Shown in pieces: positions 18,281-26,121 of a DNA stretch of 42,552 bases. Made by a program: the position numbers and the translations under genes. This DNA is from a virus. The stretch is from the IMG/VR virus record IMGVR_UViG_3300020438_000081, positions 1 to 42,552 of that record. The stretch is one strand, 5' to 3'. The notes below the pieces were generated by a model that saw only the letters and a list, made by a program, of their open reading frames with translations, had not been told where the DNA came from and searched no databases. Position 1 is the first letter of the stretch. Every line of letters begins with the position of its first letter.

Positions 18281-19717
18281 TTAAGATGGTATTGAATTAG
18301 TGTATGTGGGGGCATTTACAACAGTCGCATTGCCTTGACCAGACCCTGTGTTCGCACTGCCTTGATTTACTATTGTCCCTACAGTATCAGCGTTTGCCGG
18401 TGTGCCTCCACCAGAGTCCGTATCGCCAGGGCCGTCCCCAAGTCGCCACCACGCTACTGGAAACAAAGAGTCTATGTCGGGCGGAACGCCATCATTGTAG
18501 ACAACGTGAATTTCTTCGGCGGTAAGGCACGTGTGGAACATCGCTATCTCGTCCATTTTTCCGTTCCACCACCGGGGTATAGTATTATCACCAATGGTTA
18601 ATCCGTATGCTCCGGCGTTAGAACTAGTGGCACTTGTGGTCGTGTTGTTTTCTTGTGTGCCGTTTACGAATAATTTTACGCCGTTAGTTACTCCGACATC
18701 CACGGTAAAAGCTACGTGATACCAAGTGCCAGTACTCAGAGTCGTGCTTCCGCTCACAGTAACTCCGCTCCCAAAATATAAAGTTAATTTACTGCCACTC
18801 ACGGCAAACTGCCAATCGTAGCCGCCCGTTCGTTTCGCCGCGATAGCTTCATACGAACTTAAATCGTCTGCATTGATCCACGCGGTAAAACTCCAATCCC
18901 CCGCCGTATTCAACGAAGCGTTAGCGGCGATAGCTAAATAGTCATCCGTGCCGTCAAAATCTACACCTAGAGAATTCGTTTGAGGGGGCAAAACGTAGGG
19001 TACTTTGGAGCTATAAGTGGGGCCATTCGTTAAAGTGCCATCGTTACTGCCTCCACTTCCTTGGTTGGCAATGGTATCACCAGAGCTTCCATTAATGTCT
19101 CCCATTCTATACCAGTAATCCGGCGACAATCCCTTTAGGTCTGCCCCGAGTCCAGAGTTATAAATAGCCGCAAGGTTAGAGGTTTGGTCGGATCCCCAAA
19201 AAGCAATTTCGTCTAAATACCCATTCAATGCCGTATTTCCTGCGGACGAGTACGCCGCAAACTGTGAAAATTCAGCCGTGCCTGTAAAAGAACTGTTGCT
19301 CCCTTGTTGCGAATTATCTACCCACATTTTCACCACATTTGAACTGTCGCGAATTATCGCAATATGATACCATACACCGGCTTTTGCGGCTCCGGCAGTC
19401 CCGTTTATAGTTCCCATATTTCGTAGCACCCAACTGTTTCCATACGCCGCTCCGTACCAATCTAGCCAAGGGCCGGAAGCCCCACTAGTCCCAGCGGAAA
19501 TCCATCCTTCATTGCCGGATACTGGATGGACCCAAATGCTGAAAGTAAATGCCCCTGTGTACTCAATCTGAGAAGCAAGCTGCATATTGTCATTCGTTCC
19601 GTCAAAGCGAACGCTTGCGGAGTTGGTGTATGAAACGCCGCCAATGGGTGCGCCGGAGCTAGTACCTGCCGACCCGGCCGCGAGTCCAAGACTCACACTA
19701 TTTACTCCAAGTGACAT
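18281..19717 (-). CDS. Surface adhesin-type virion protein with two LamG/concanavalin-like domains
   Basis: This is a 478-residue protein from ATG 19717, which overlaps the preceding stop as TAATG; the in-frame extension to a TTG at 19738 is less likely. Two similar jelly-roll domains are visible. The first (about 36-200) has SVRFDGTNDNMQLAS, FTFSIWVHP and GYLDEIAFW. The second (about 258-420) has GVDFDGTDDYLAIAA, WSFTAWINA and GKMDEIAMFH. The FDGTDDYL / FSIW / W-Y-H-x-A / DEIA series is the LamG-like (Laminin_G_3) signature, a fold that binds sugars or other ligands. The gene is visibly AT-richer than its neighbours and uses more A/T-ending codons, suggesting later acquisition or exchange. 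A role in host attachment or virion decoration is inferred. Confidence 0.8.
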   Translation of the reverse strand: MSLGVNSVSLGLAAGSAGTSSGAPIGGVSYTNSASVRFDGTNDNMQLASQIEYTGAFTFSIWVHPVSGNEGWISAGTSGASGPWLDWYGAAYGNSWVLRNMGTINGTAGAAKAGVWYHIAIIRDSSNVVKMWVDNSQQGSNSSFTGTAEFSQFAAYSSAGNTALNGYLDEIAFWGSDQTSNLAAIYNSGLGADLKGLSPDYWYRMGDINGSSGDTIANQGSGGSNDGTLTNGPTYSSKVPYVLPPQTNSLGVDFDGTDDYLAIAANASLNTAGDWSFTAWINADDLSSYEAIAAKRTGGYDWQFAVSGSKLTLYFGSGVTVSGSTTLSTGTWYHVAFTVDVGVTNGVKLFVNGTQENNTTTSATSSNAGAYGLTIGDNTIPRWWNGKMDEIAMFHTCLTAEEIHVVYNDGVPPDIDSLFPVAWWRLGDGPGDTDSGGGTPANADTVGTIVNQGSANTGSGQGNATVVNAPTYTNSIPS

Positions 19718-19983
19718 TAGCTTCGATAAATCAAGCAAGCACCGGAGTTGTCGATTTGAACACTCTGAAAACGGCCGTAGATAACTTCGCCGCTACTAAA
19801 TTCGTGATTAGCAGAAATTAACGCCGCGGAATTTTCCATATTGCCCGTCAATGCGTCGATCTGAGTGGTCTTTAAGAATTGAATAGCGTAAAAATCTCCG
19901 GCCACCGCGGTGTCGGAATTTACGAAAACAGAACCGTTGCCACCGGTTAGATTGCGAACGTTTACGTTTGGTGATGTTGCCAT
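19717..19983 (-). CDS. Small virion-associated protein (putative)
   Basis: This is an 88-residue protein. The sequence SDTAVAGDFYAIQFLKTTQIDALTGNMEN and SSGEVIYGRFQSVQIDNSGACLIYR resembles small beta-rich phage proteins in which an x-AG-x2-I-YG-x-F-x3-L-x-SG-x3-AY pattern closes the chain. These are often encoded among head or tail genes and may trimerise on the virion surface. The start ATG 19983 follows the connector stop by twelve bases, and the stop overlaps the LamG protein start. The resemblance is from memory, so the call is tentative. Confidence 0.6.
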   Translation of the reverse strand: MATSPNVNVRNLTGGNGSVFVNSDTAVAGDFYAIQFLKTTQIDALTGNMENSAALISANHEFSSGEVIYGRFQSVQIDNSGACLIYRS

Positions 19984-19995
19984 GATGTTTAATGA

Positions 19996-20835
19996 TTATG
20001 AAACCCTGGCCACTTGTATCCGAGGCCATTGAGTCTGTGGTGATTCTTTAGTTGATAGGTCGCCCAAAAGGTCATCCGCCTTCTGAAGTTCTGAAATTGA
20101 TTTTGCCGTCTGGCCGTCGCTCGCGAGTAGGTCGGCGTAGCAAGCCTGGACCGTCCATCGCTCAAAAATGTAAGGGAAGTCTAGCTTCGTCCAGTAGGCC
20201 CCGGCGGGCGGCGTCTGGTTCGATCCCGCCTGGATCGAGATATAACATTCGGCGGTGGCGTCGTGATAAATTAAATCACCGACGGCATAGGTAGTGCTCG
20301 AGCTCCATTCATCGGTCCCGAATCGAGTCGGCGCCGTCCGATATTCTAGCCATACCGAATTCCCCGCAAGCGAACTGACCTGGACCCCATTGTCCGACAG
20401 TTCAAAATTCATTCGCCCAGGCGAATCGCTAGTCCGCGGATTCTTCGAGTAAATAGCCAAAGGCGATCCAATGGTTGTCTTGCCCGCTTGCACCAATGCC
20501 ACGTAACGATCAAACCCGGTAAACTCGGGCGTCCAGTAGGTGGTGTTCGACAATGCCTGGCCCGTCGAGCCCGCAACCGCCTTGTAATATTTGTCGCCCG
20601 TCGGGTCGTAAACGAAGTCGCCCGTCGCATAAGCCGTCCCTCCGGCATAATCCGCGCGATACCACCGTTGGTCGATCCTAGTTAGCTCGGGCCAATAGTC
20701 ATGCTCCCAGGCTTCTCGAACGCGATCCGAAATCAATGGGCCTAGTCCGGCGCCATAGGTATCGATGTATTCAGCCGGCACCCCGTCCTTGGCGAGAATC
20801 CCGCGAAGTACGTGGCGGAATGAGAGCGTTCTCAT
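19996..20835 (-). CDS. Head-tail connector/adaptor-type protein with two CBM5/12-like modules
   Basis: This is a 279-residue protein. The N-terminus (about 1-55) reads LSFRHVLRGILAK and ISDRVREAWEHDYWPEL; the I-x-x-R-x-R-x-AWE-x4-WPEL pattern is one I associate with podovirus head-tail adaptor or tail-tubular proteins. Two repeats follow, YAGGTAYATGDFVYDPTGDKYY ending TTYW (about 60-103) and SSSTTYAVGDLIYHDATAECY ending GAYW (about 178-220), which match the W/Y-x-GD-V-Y-x-G-x-Y-x-P-x-W form of chitin-binding CBM5/12 modules. ATG 20835 overlaps the upstream stop (ATGA), with AAGG close by. The fusion of connector-like and sugar-binding-like parts is unusual. The modules could be surface decorations of the tail machine. 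Confidence 0.65.
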   Translation of the reverse strand: MRTLSFRHVLRGILAKDGVPAEYIDTYGAGLGPLISDRVREAWEHDYWPELTRIDQRWYRADYAGGTAYATGDFVYDPTGDKYYKAVAGSTGQALSNTTYWTPEFTGFDRYVALVQAGKTTIGSPLAIYSKNPRTSDSPGRMNFELSDNGVQVSSLAGNSVWLEYRTAPTRFGTDEWSSSTTYAVGDLIYHDATAECYISIQAGSNQTPPAGAYWTKLDFPYIFERWTVQACYADLLASDGQTAKSISELQKADDLLGDLSTKESPQTQWPRIQVARVS

Positions 20836-21200
20836 GCCGCCTTCCCGTAAACTTTTCTAAACTTCGTACCGACGATCGGTCGCCGGTAATGCTGACCGTT
20901 CCTCTTGTCCAGGCTTCCCCGGCCAACTTGGATTTTATCGGTATGGGATACTACCCGACATTCCGGGTTATCCCGAAGGAATTCACGCACGAAACCGTCA
21001 TGGTCGTCCCAACATTCGTACCCAAGCCGCTTGCCCCAATAGTGAAAGAACTCGGGCCTTACCTGGTAACGCACTTCGCCGGTCTTTATGGCTCGCCTGG
21101 CGCCAGTTGCAGAAGCCGCCCGCCTTTGCAAGCGCTCGGCATCGAAGAGCTTCTTTTGCTCTCCGCTTCTGAACTCATCGACTATTGCGTTGAAATCCAT
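20832..21200 (-). CDS. Small head-completion or connector protein (putative)
   Basis: This is a 122-residue basic protein. After a charged helix (about 1-40) comes GEVRYQVRPEFFHYWGKRLGYECW and DGFVREFLRDNPECRV, then a basic C-terminus ending VGTKFRKVYGKAA. Aromatic and Arg-rich stretches such as these occur in small proteins between capsid and connector genes of many uncultured phages. ATG 21200 lies downstream of an inverted repeat that separates it from the previous gene, and no Shine-Dalgarno is seen. Its function is not known. A DNA-contacting head protein is possible. Confidence 0.6.
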   Translation of the reverse strand: MDFNAIVDEFRSGEQKKLFDAERLQRRAASATGARRAIKTGEVRYQVRPEFFHYWGKRLGYECWDDHDGFVREFLRDNPECRVVSHTDKIQVGRGSLDKRNGQHYRRPIVGTKFRKVYGKAA

Positions 21201-21214
21201 AAAAATATAAGCAA

Positions 21215-21253
21215 GGCGGGCCCCTCCACGCTTTCCCCAAAGCAGGGCCCGCC
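21215..21253 (-). terminator. GC-rich hairpin between head genes
   Basis: GGCGGGCCC (21215-21223) pairs perfectly with GGGCCCGCC (21245-21253) around a 21-base loop, in the gap between the 167-residue and 122-residue genes. No tight U-run follows on the minus strand, although an A/T-rich stretch begins about six bases later. It may be a partial terminator that reduces expression past the abundant capsid genes, or an mRNA-stabilising hairpin. Confidence 0.45.
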
Positions 21254-21271
21254 ATTACCCATGAGTAAAAC

Positions 21272-21775
21272 TTATTGCCCCGTAGTGACGATCTTCAGAT
21301 AAATCGTAAGAAGCCCGGTATCGAGTAGGCTCAACTTCTTCCCCCCCTGTGCCGCTACCGTAAAGAGAATCTTTGCGTTCGTGGCGCCCGTGAAGGTCAA
21401 GACATTGCCGGCGATTGCCGCCTTTCGAGAAACTGGCGTGTCGCCTTCCACCACTTTCGTAGCGGCGAAGTATTGATCGGCGTCATCCGGATTCCCAACC
21501 GTTACGGTGGTCACCGTGACAACGTCGGCATCGGTCGGCCCCCGCCGAGTGAACGGAGTTTCCAGGTGCCACTCCAACCCCTCAATCGAGGTCGGTGCCG
21601 CCGCGGACGGATCAACGGGCAAGGAAACCGTGAAGGTGGCCGAATCACCGGCCGCCGTTACTGTCGCCAGATCGCTCGCTTTTAAACTTACCGAGTGAGT
21701 TGCGCCTTTCAGCGAGCCTTCTTGAATTAAAAGCGGCTCGATTCTGTCGCTATTAGTTACTGCTATAACTGCCAT
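21272..21775 (-). CDS. Capsid-associated beta-rich protein (putative head decoration)
   Basis: This 167-residue protein follows the major capsid protein directly. It is Thr/Val/Ala-rich with many predicted beta strands and contains SVSLKASDLATVTAAGDS and TVTVGNPDDADQYFAATKVVEG. A strong Shine-Dalgarno, GGAGGA, lies nine bases before ATG 21775, the best ribosome site in the head cluster, implying high expression. Position after the capsid gene, small size and composition fit a decoration or cement protein. No specific family is claimed. Confidence 0.65.
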   Translation of the reverse strand: MAVIAVTNSDRIEPLLIQEGSLKGATHSVSLKASDLATVTAAGDSATFTVSLPVDPSAAAPTSIEGLEWHLETPFTRRGPTDADVVTVTTVTVGNPDDADQYFAATKVVEGDTPVSRKAAIAGNVLTFTGATNAKILFTVAAQGGKKLSLLDTGLLTIYLKIVTTGQ

Positions 21776-21793
21776 TGTATATTTCCTCCTGGA

Positions 21794-22795
21794 TTAAGTT
21801 GCGTTGACGGCGATCAAGGACAATGGATTGTCAACCATGAGCATAAACAAGGCGTCGATGATCCTTTTATGGCCACCCCCTTGGTACTCTTGATTAACTA
21901 CCCGCGGAAGCCTGGTGTAGGCTAGGCCGCACATACTCATGTCCATGAATATGCCGCTCTTGTGAGTCGTTGCTGAATCGGCTCCCGTGTCCTTGTCGGT
22001 TTTCAGAAAGCTCGAGACGTGCAGACGGTATCGGCCAGAGTCGAGAACCAAGGCATCAATGGTCGAAACCAGTTCGCGATCCTTTTGATTTCCACTCAAA
22101 GTCCGAACAGGCGTGTAATTAGTCACGTCTGCTTGGTAAGTCGTAAACTCGGTGAAGCGTCGCTTGAGCTCGATGCCGCAAAAGCCGTCTAAGGAAACCT
22201 GGCCTTTTCTTTGCTTGTACGCGGATTCGCCCAAATCACCCATGTCGTCCTCGTCGAAAGTCGCCAACGTCCCGGCGTACTTGGAAGCCGCGGGAGTCTG
22301 GAAGTTCGATGGAACCGCTTGAATCGTGAAGCTACTGTCGGACCATTTGAAGGCCCCGCGAGTTTCGTTACCTTGGGCAACTCCATCGTCGCGGACCGCT
22401 TCAGCGTTCGACAAGCAACGTTTCTCGATCATGCGCTTAAGCGTGATTAACCCCTCGGCCGTTTGCGCTCGAATTGCCGACCCGGAAACCCCTGCCTGGT
22501 GGGCGGCGTCTTCCATGAAATCGGAAACCCCGACGTTGTACCAAAGTTTTTGAGACGTCCCGATAAGTTCCTCGGCCTGGTTGGAATTGAACTCGGTGGC
22601 GTCGAGGCCATCGAGAACTCCGGTGTGGCCGACGGTCGGATACTGCTTGGCTTGCCAGTAATGTGTGACCTGGGCGGGCTTGGTTCGCTTGGCGACCATA
22701 GATGTGAATGGTGTGGAATCGCTCTCGATAACGGATATGAGATCGGCCCAATCGGTAGGTTTCGCAACCGCGGTGCGTTCGTAAAGAATAGCCAT
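21794..22795 (-). CDS. Major capsid protein (SU10/phiEco32-like family)
   Basis: This is a 333-residue protein. Near the N-terminus it has DLISVIESDSTPFTSMVAKR, followed by HYWQAKQYPTV and, around residues 75-140, the stretch ELIGTSQKLWYNVGVSDFME. A run of alternating charged residues (LKRMIEKRCLSN) precedes the central domain. The series L-x-x-I-x-x-x-x-TPF, W-x-x-x-x-Y, N-x-x-Q-E and V-S-x-x is what I know from the SU10/phiEco32 type of HK97-fold capsid protein (the DUF5309 group). Length is typical. It follows the scaffold gene and precedes the probable decoration gene. AGGAG lies about 13 bases before ATG 22795, a slightly long spacing. Confidence 0.85.
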   Translation of the reverse strand: MAILYERTAVAKPTDWADLISVIESDSTPFTSMVAKRTKPAQVTHYWQAKQYPTVGHTGVLDGLDATEFNSNQAEELIGTSQKLWYNVGVSDFMEDAAHQAGVSGSAIRAQTAEGLITLKRMIEKRCLSNAEAVRDDGVAQGNETRGAFKWSDSSFTIQAVPSNFQTPAASKYAGTLATFDEDDMGDLGESAYKQRKGQVSLDGFCGIELKRRFTEFTTYQADVTNYTPVRTLSGNQKDRELVSTIDALVLDSGRYRLHVSSFLKTDKDTGADSATTHKSGIFMDMSMCGLAYTRLPRVVNQEYQGGGHKRIIDALFMLMVDNPLSLIAVNAT

Positions 22796-22829
22796 GGCTA
22801 AATTTTTTCTCCTAAATTATATTAAGTTT

Positions 22830-23819
22830 TCATTCACCCATCAGAGCGCCTATTACGGATTCCAGGTCGCCGTCGGCGGCCATGGATTTTAATTCCGAAC
22901 TAAGGCCCGTTGATCCTTTCTTCCTGGGACCCAGGGAGCTTGCTCCGCGGGAACCGGGATCAGTCGGTAAGGATGGCGCGGCCGCATTCCTCGAGCCGTT
23001 GCCGGCTTGAGCGCGACGAACCTTGGATTGATCGGCCTTTACGCCGAGCACGGCGTGAGCCGCCAAGTATGCCGCTTGAGGCCGTGCCTTCAGCAGGGCC
23101 GCAAAATATGGTTCCGCCAGTATCGCTTCGTAAGAGGCTTTTGCCTTTCCGCCATTTACGCTAACGAGCTCGGGCCACTTTTTTGCGATCTCACTATTGA
23201 CCGCGATTGCAGTTTCCGCTTTCGCTCGCGCATTTGGAATCGATTGCTCCAGGGCCTCTTTGGCCGAAGAGTAATGTTTCCGAATGGTTTCGGGCTCATG
23301 TCGAACGAACTCACCGTTGGCGTCCTCGAATTCATGCCCATCGTAAAGAGCTCCTTCTTCCGCCCAACGGCAAAAGTTGCGAAGCCTTTGTTCTTCATCG
23401 ACCAGGTCTTGAATCGGTTTCCCGTCGTAAGAGTTTTCGCTTAGACTGATTTGCGGTTGCCGCGATTCCGCCAACTTCCTCTCCAGGTCTTTGGCTCGAT
23501 CCTTGGCGTCCTCAAGTTGGTCTTCGACTGCCTTGCGTTTTGATACTTCCTTTCCGATCCGTCGATCGATCGAGTCCTGCACTTCGGCCGGTACGCGATC
23601 TGATGGTTGATCAGTATTTTCCACCGGGTCTGACTCCGGCAATTCTTCGCGGTCTTCGCTCTCGGCCGCTTCCGGTTCGCCCAGGTCAAAGGGCGACGAT
23701 TCGAGTAAGTCTTCTTGGACCGCATCGAATAGAGCTCTGCTATCATCAACCGTTTCGGCGGGCGCCTCGGCGGCGTCCTCGGGTACGGAAGGAACCTCTT
23801 GTGAATTTTCGTCAGTCAT
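22830..23819 (-). CDS. Scaffolding protein
   Basis: This is a 329-residue protein. The first 80 residues are strongly acidic and Pro/Ser/Glu-rich, then comes a coiled coil (about 85-120: RRIGKEVSKRKAVEDQLEDAK), a helical middle, a low-complexity Gly/Ser/Pro linker (about 275-310) and a helical C-terminus LESVIGALMGE. This acidic coiled-coil form with a short C-terminal helix, immediately upstream of the capsid gene, is usual for phage scaffolds. No Shine-Dalgarno is seen before ATG 23819. It is the first gene of the late operon after the non-coding region at 23820-24396. Confidence 0.8.
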   Translation of the reverse strand: MTDENSQEVPSVPEDAAEAPAETVDDSRALFDAVQEDLLESSPFDLGEPEAAESEDREELPESDPVENTDQPSDRVPAEVQDSIDRRIGKEVSKRKAVEDQLEDAKDRAKDLERKLAESRQPQISLSENSYDGKPIQDLVDEEQRLRNFCRWAEEGALYDGHEFEDANGEFVRHEPETIRKHYSSAKEALEQSIPNARAKAETAIAVNSEIAKKWPELVSVNGGKAKASYEAILAEPYFAALLKARPQAAYLAAHAVLGVKADQSKVRRAQAGNGSRNAAAPSLPTDPGSRGASSLGPRKKGSTGLSSELKSMAADGDLESVIGALMGE

Positions 23820-23900
23820 GGTTTTTTAACAGGCCAACCAAGTGGCCATGATTCCCCCATCGACCATGACTTGAAATTTGTCGAGAGGGTGGTGGTCCCA

Positions 23901-23940
23901 TTCGGCTCGATTCGGTCCGATTCGGTTCGATTCGGTCCGC
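23901..23940. repeat. Four tandem 10-bp repeats
   Basis: Units TTCGGCTCGA, TTCGGTCCGA, TTCGGTTCGA and TTCGGTCCGC follow each other without gaps, consensus TTCGGNYCGA. The 10-bp period puts each unit on nearly the same face of the helix. They lie 80-120 bp upstream of the scaffold start, so a binding array controlling the late operon, or an accessory att site, is possible. Confidence 0.75.
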
Positions 23941-23953
23941 TTTTGTTAAGATC

Positions 23954-23979
23954 AAAACGGCAAAACGATCGGCCGTTTT
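23954..23979. terminator. Hairpin with A/T-rich flanks
   Basis: AAAACGGC (23954-23961) pairs with GCCGTTTT (23972-23979) across a 10-base loop. The stem ends in T-runs on both strands, so it could stop transcription in either direction at the edge of the repeat region. Its stem is short and its role is not certain. Confidence 0.4.
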
Positions 23980-24001
23980 GGGTACAAAATGGGTACAAAA
24001 G
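23976..24001. repeat. 26-bp direct repeat, left copy (candidate integrase arm site)
   Basis: This copy is identical over 26 bp to 24265-24290. It contains two adjacent units based on GGGTACAAAA, 11 bp apart. A degenerate third pair is found at 36731-36755. Arm-type sites of tyrosine integrases often look like this, but binding is inference. Confidence 0.7.
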
Positions 24002-24264
24002 CTTTTTGGGCTTTCACGAAATTGACAAAAATTCCAAAAGTAAAAACCCCTGTATCCCGCACCAGTAAAGGGCTAGAGGGGAATTGAAAAGTCGAGATGA
24101 GATTTTAGAGCAAGCCCACTAAAAAAAATATTAGCGGACTCTTAATCAAGCCCAGGCCCTTTTCGCAAACCTGTTGGAATCTAGCTCCGTACCGCATAGG
24201 CACTAAGCGGCAGAGGGATTTATCCTTTCTCATCCTTCCTCATCCTACCTCAGTTTTCCACCTT

Positions 24265-24290
24265 TTTTGGGTACAAAATGGGTACAAAAG
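24265..24290. repeat. 26-bp direct repeat, right copy (candidate integrase arm site)
   Basis: This second copy of the repeat at 23976-24001 is 289 bp away. It abuts TTGACT at 24292, the best -35-like element before the integrase, so a protein bound here would probably affect integrase transcription. Confidence 0.7.
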
Positions 24291-24291
24291 T

Positions 24292-24340
24292 TTGACTTCG
24301 ATTATGTAACAGTTCATAACATGGTGAATCACGCAGTTAC
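24292..24340 (+). promoter_or_regulatory. Probable integrase promoter with GTAAC/GTTAC half sites
   Basis: TTGACT (24292-24297) is followed at 17-18 bp by CATAAC/ATAACA. GTAACAGT begins at 24306 in the spacer, and GTTAC lies at 24336-24340. Both TTGACTTC and GTAACAGT recur in the divergent control region at 37888-37923, suggesting one regulator acts at both places. The integrase ATG at 24397 has no Shine-Dalgarno. Confidence 0.45.
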
Positions 24341-24396
24341 ACCAACCCAAACCCAATTATCATAACCATCCTCGAATCCTCAAAACCGTCAGAACT

Positions 24397-25767
24397 ATGA
24401 GCAAAAAAAATAATAAGAAATTCCTAAAGAAGCGCGGCGGCAAATACTACCTCAACGCGAAAGGCCATGGGCCCAACGGCACCGACTTGGTTAAGTCCTT
24501 GAAAACGAGCTCGCTTGAGATCGCAATGGCTCGCCGCGACGAAATGCTCTCCCAGGCAAAAACCGATCAATGGTCGGAGGTTGAGAAATTGTCCGCGGCG
24601 AAATCCCGCGGATGGGCAAGCATTGGCGATCTGGTTCGCGGTTACTATGCCTGGGCCGACGAAGCCAGGAAGATCGGAAAGGCCCCGCAACCCAAAACGA
24701 TTCGCCAGAATGCGCAAGCTCTCTTACGGATCGCTCGAGTTGTCGAACCGACCTTACCGACGATCAATTTGGAAACGCCGATTGGCGGCTTCCGCCAACA
24801 AGGAGATCGGGCCATCGACGTGATCCCCGCCGAACTGGATAATTTCAGCACCCTGCTTTTCACTAAAGATTTGGCTACCGAGTTCGCGAAGCATAAATTC
24901 AAGGAAGGCCAGGAGTCGGGAAAAGTTAAAAGCAACGTTCAAGTCACGATCGGGGCCAACCTTCGACAAGCTAGGTCGGTCATTGCCCAGAACGCCAAGG
25001 GCCCAATAAGCCCCCGCGAATTTTACGAAGAACGCGGAATACAACTACCTGCTTGCGTGTTTGAATTTCATAAGGCCCATAAAGCTTTTCATGTTTCAGC
25101 GCCGGCGTACCAACGCCCCCCCGAAGAATTAATCGACGGCACGTTGCGAGCGGGCCGAGCCTTAAAAGAAACCAACCCAAATCTGTTCCTGGCTTTTACC
25201 CTTGGCTACGAGCTCGGCCTTCGACCAGGCGAAGCTTCATTCGCCAAATGGTCCTGGTTCAAGCAACGCAAGAACGGTGACGTCGAAGTGACCATCCAGG
25301 GCGATCGTCTGAAGGTAGGCGAGGAAGGTTGGGAAGGTCCAAAGCATTCCACGGCCGAACGGCCCGGCCGCACAATCGCGATCAAAAGAGCGGTCTTTAA
25401 TGACATACTACCCTTTTTCAACCAGGACGATCCAGGCGGTTTCGTTATCCCTTTGAAAACTAAGACCGAGCGTTACAATCTTATCGAGATCGAACTCAAC
25501 GGATTCATGCGTGGCCTCGGTTGGACCAAAGAAGAGGGCTACCAGAAAGCGAGCTATGAGCTTCGCAAGCTTCGCGGATCGGACTACTACGCCAAGCTAG
25601 GAGCCGAGCAAGCCAAGAACTTCCTGGGCCACGCATCGGTCGTAACCACCGAACAATTCTACGCCGCCCTCGGCAAGGATCGCGTAAAGGCCCTCGAGCC
25701 CGAACGCTTGCCCGACGCCCTCGAGGAAGCTTCACTAGACTCCAACCTATTCAGCCAAGTAGCATAA
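24397..25767 (+). CDS. int: Tyrosine site-specific integrase
   Basis: This is a 456-residue protein. A basic N-terminus with KKRGGKYYLN suggests an arm-binding region. A SAM-like core-binding domain covers about 75-200 and the catalytic domain about 240-430. Catalytic residues visible are Arg276 in LGLRPGEA, Arg390 in SYELRKLRG, His412 in FLGHAS and the nucleophile Tyr422 in TTEQFYAAL. The usual His of the H-x-x-R box is replaced by Tyr387, a known variation. It should insert and excise the phage genome by strand exchange at att sites. The TAA overlaps the next ATG (TAATG), so it heads a short operon. It is divergent from the scaffold gene, with the candidate attP between them. Confidence 0.95.
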   Translation: MSKKNNKKFLKKRGGKYYLNAKGHGPNGTDLVKSLKTSSLEIAMARRDEMLSQAKTDQWSEVEKLSAAKSRGWASIGDLVRGYYAWADEARKIGKAPQPKTIRQNAQALLRIARVVEPTLPTINLETPIGGFRQQGDRAIDVIPAELDNFSTLLFTKDLATEFAKHKFKEGQESGKVKSNVQVTIGANLRQARSVIAQNAKGPISPREFYEERGIQLPACVFEFHKAHKAFHVSAPAYQRPPEELIDGTLRAGRALKETNPNLFLAFTLGYELGLRPGEASFAKWSWFKQRKNGDVEVTIQGDRLKVGEEGWEGPKHSTAERPGRTIAIKRAVFNDILPFFNQDDPGGFVIPLKTKTERYNLIEIELNGFMRGLGWTKEEGYQKASYELRKLRGSDYYAKLGAEQAKNFLGHASVVTTEQFYAALGKDRVKALEPERLPDALEEASLDSNLFSQVA

Positions 25768-26120
25768 TGAAACTATATTTAATAAACTTACCAGGCCACA
25801 ACGTACAATCCGACCGAGCCTTCAGTTCCAAACAGGAGGCGGTAAAGGCCGCCAAAGCCGCCCTAAAGGCGGAGTGCGAGGAGGAGCGGGAGCAAGCCTT
25901 GAACGAGGCCGAATACACGTCTGACAACTGGCTAAAAGATGGGGACGACTACCTAGCGTCTGCCGTTGCTGACAAAAAACGCCAAGCCAAAGCCCTGCGT
26001 CCCGAACCATTCGGCCCGGCGAACCTGCATTGCCTTGACCTACCTGCCACTAAGGCCGGGCTGATCCAAGCCTACGAAGCGGGCTTCGGCGATGGTCAAC
26101 AACATGGGGAGAGTATTTGA
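25767..26120 (+). CDS. Hypothetical protein downstream of int
   Basis: This 117-residue acidic protein starts at an ATG overlapping the integrase stop, so it is translationally coupled to it. The sequence has a Lys/Ala/Glu-rich helix (about 20-60) and ends with AGLIQAYEAGFGDGQQHGESI, a Gly/aromatic pattern without a known motif. No membrane segment or Cys cluster is present. A recombination directionality or lysogeny accessory role could be guessed only from position. Confidence 0.65.
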   Translation: MKLYLINLPGHNVQSDRAFSSKQEAVKAAKAALKAECEEEREQALNEAEYTSDNWLKDGDDYLASAVADKKRQAKALRPEPFGPANLHCLDLPATKAGLIQAYEAGFGDGQQHGESI

Positions 26121-26121
26121 T

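Larger units (their letters stand above)
23820..24396. other. Non-coding region between scaffold and integrase: candidate attP and divergent control region
   Basis: This 577-bp stretch lies between divergent genes and has no credible gene. From left to right it holds: four 10-bp tandem repeats (23901-23940); a hairpin with an 8-bp stem (23954-23961 with 23972-23979); a 26-bp direct repeat copied at 23976-24001 and 24265-24290, each holding two TGGGTACAAAA-type units; and promoter-like TTGACT (24292-24297) with GTAAC half sites (24306, 24336) before the integrase. Midway between the repeat copies lies GACTCTTAATCAA (24137-24149), which resembles the anticodon arm of a bacterial tRNA-Lys(CTT). 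Paired repeats around a short core beside int are the expected layout of an attachment site with arm-type integrase sites. The late-operon promoter should also lie here, but I could not pick one out. Confidence 0.5.

Noticed and set aside
24040-24064. tRNA-like 3' end (CTGTATCCCGCACCA) in the non-coding region
   Set aside because: No T-loop of the TTCRA type precedes it and no stem partner was found, so it was not called a tRNA fragment.
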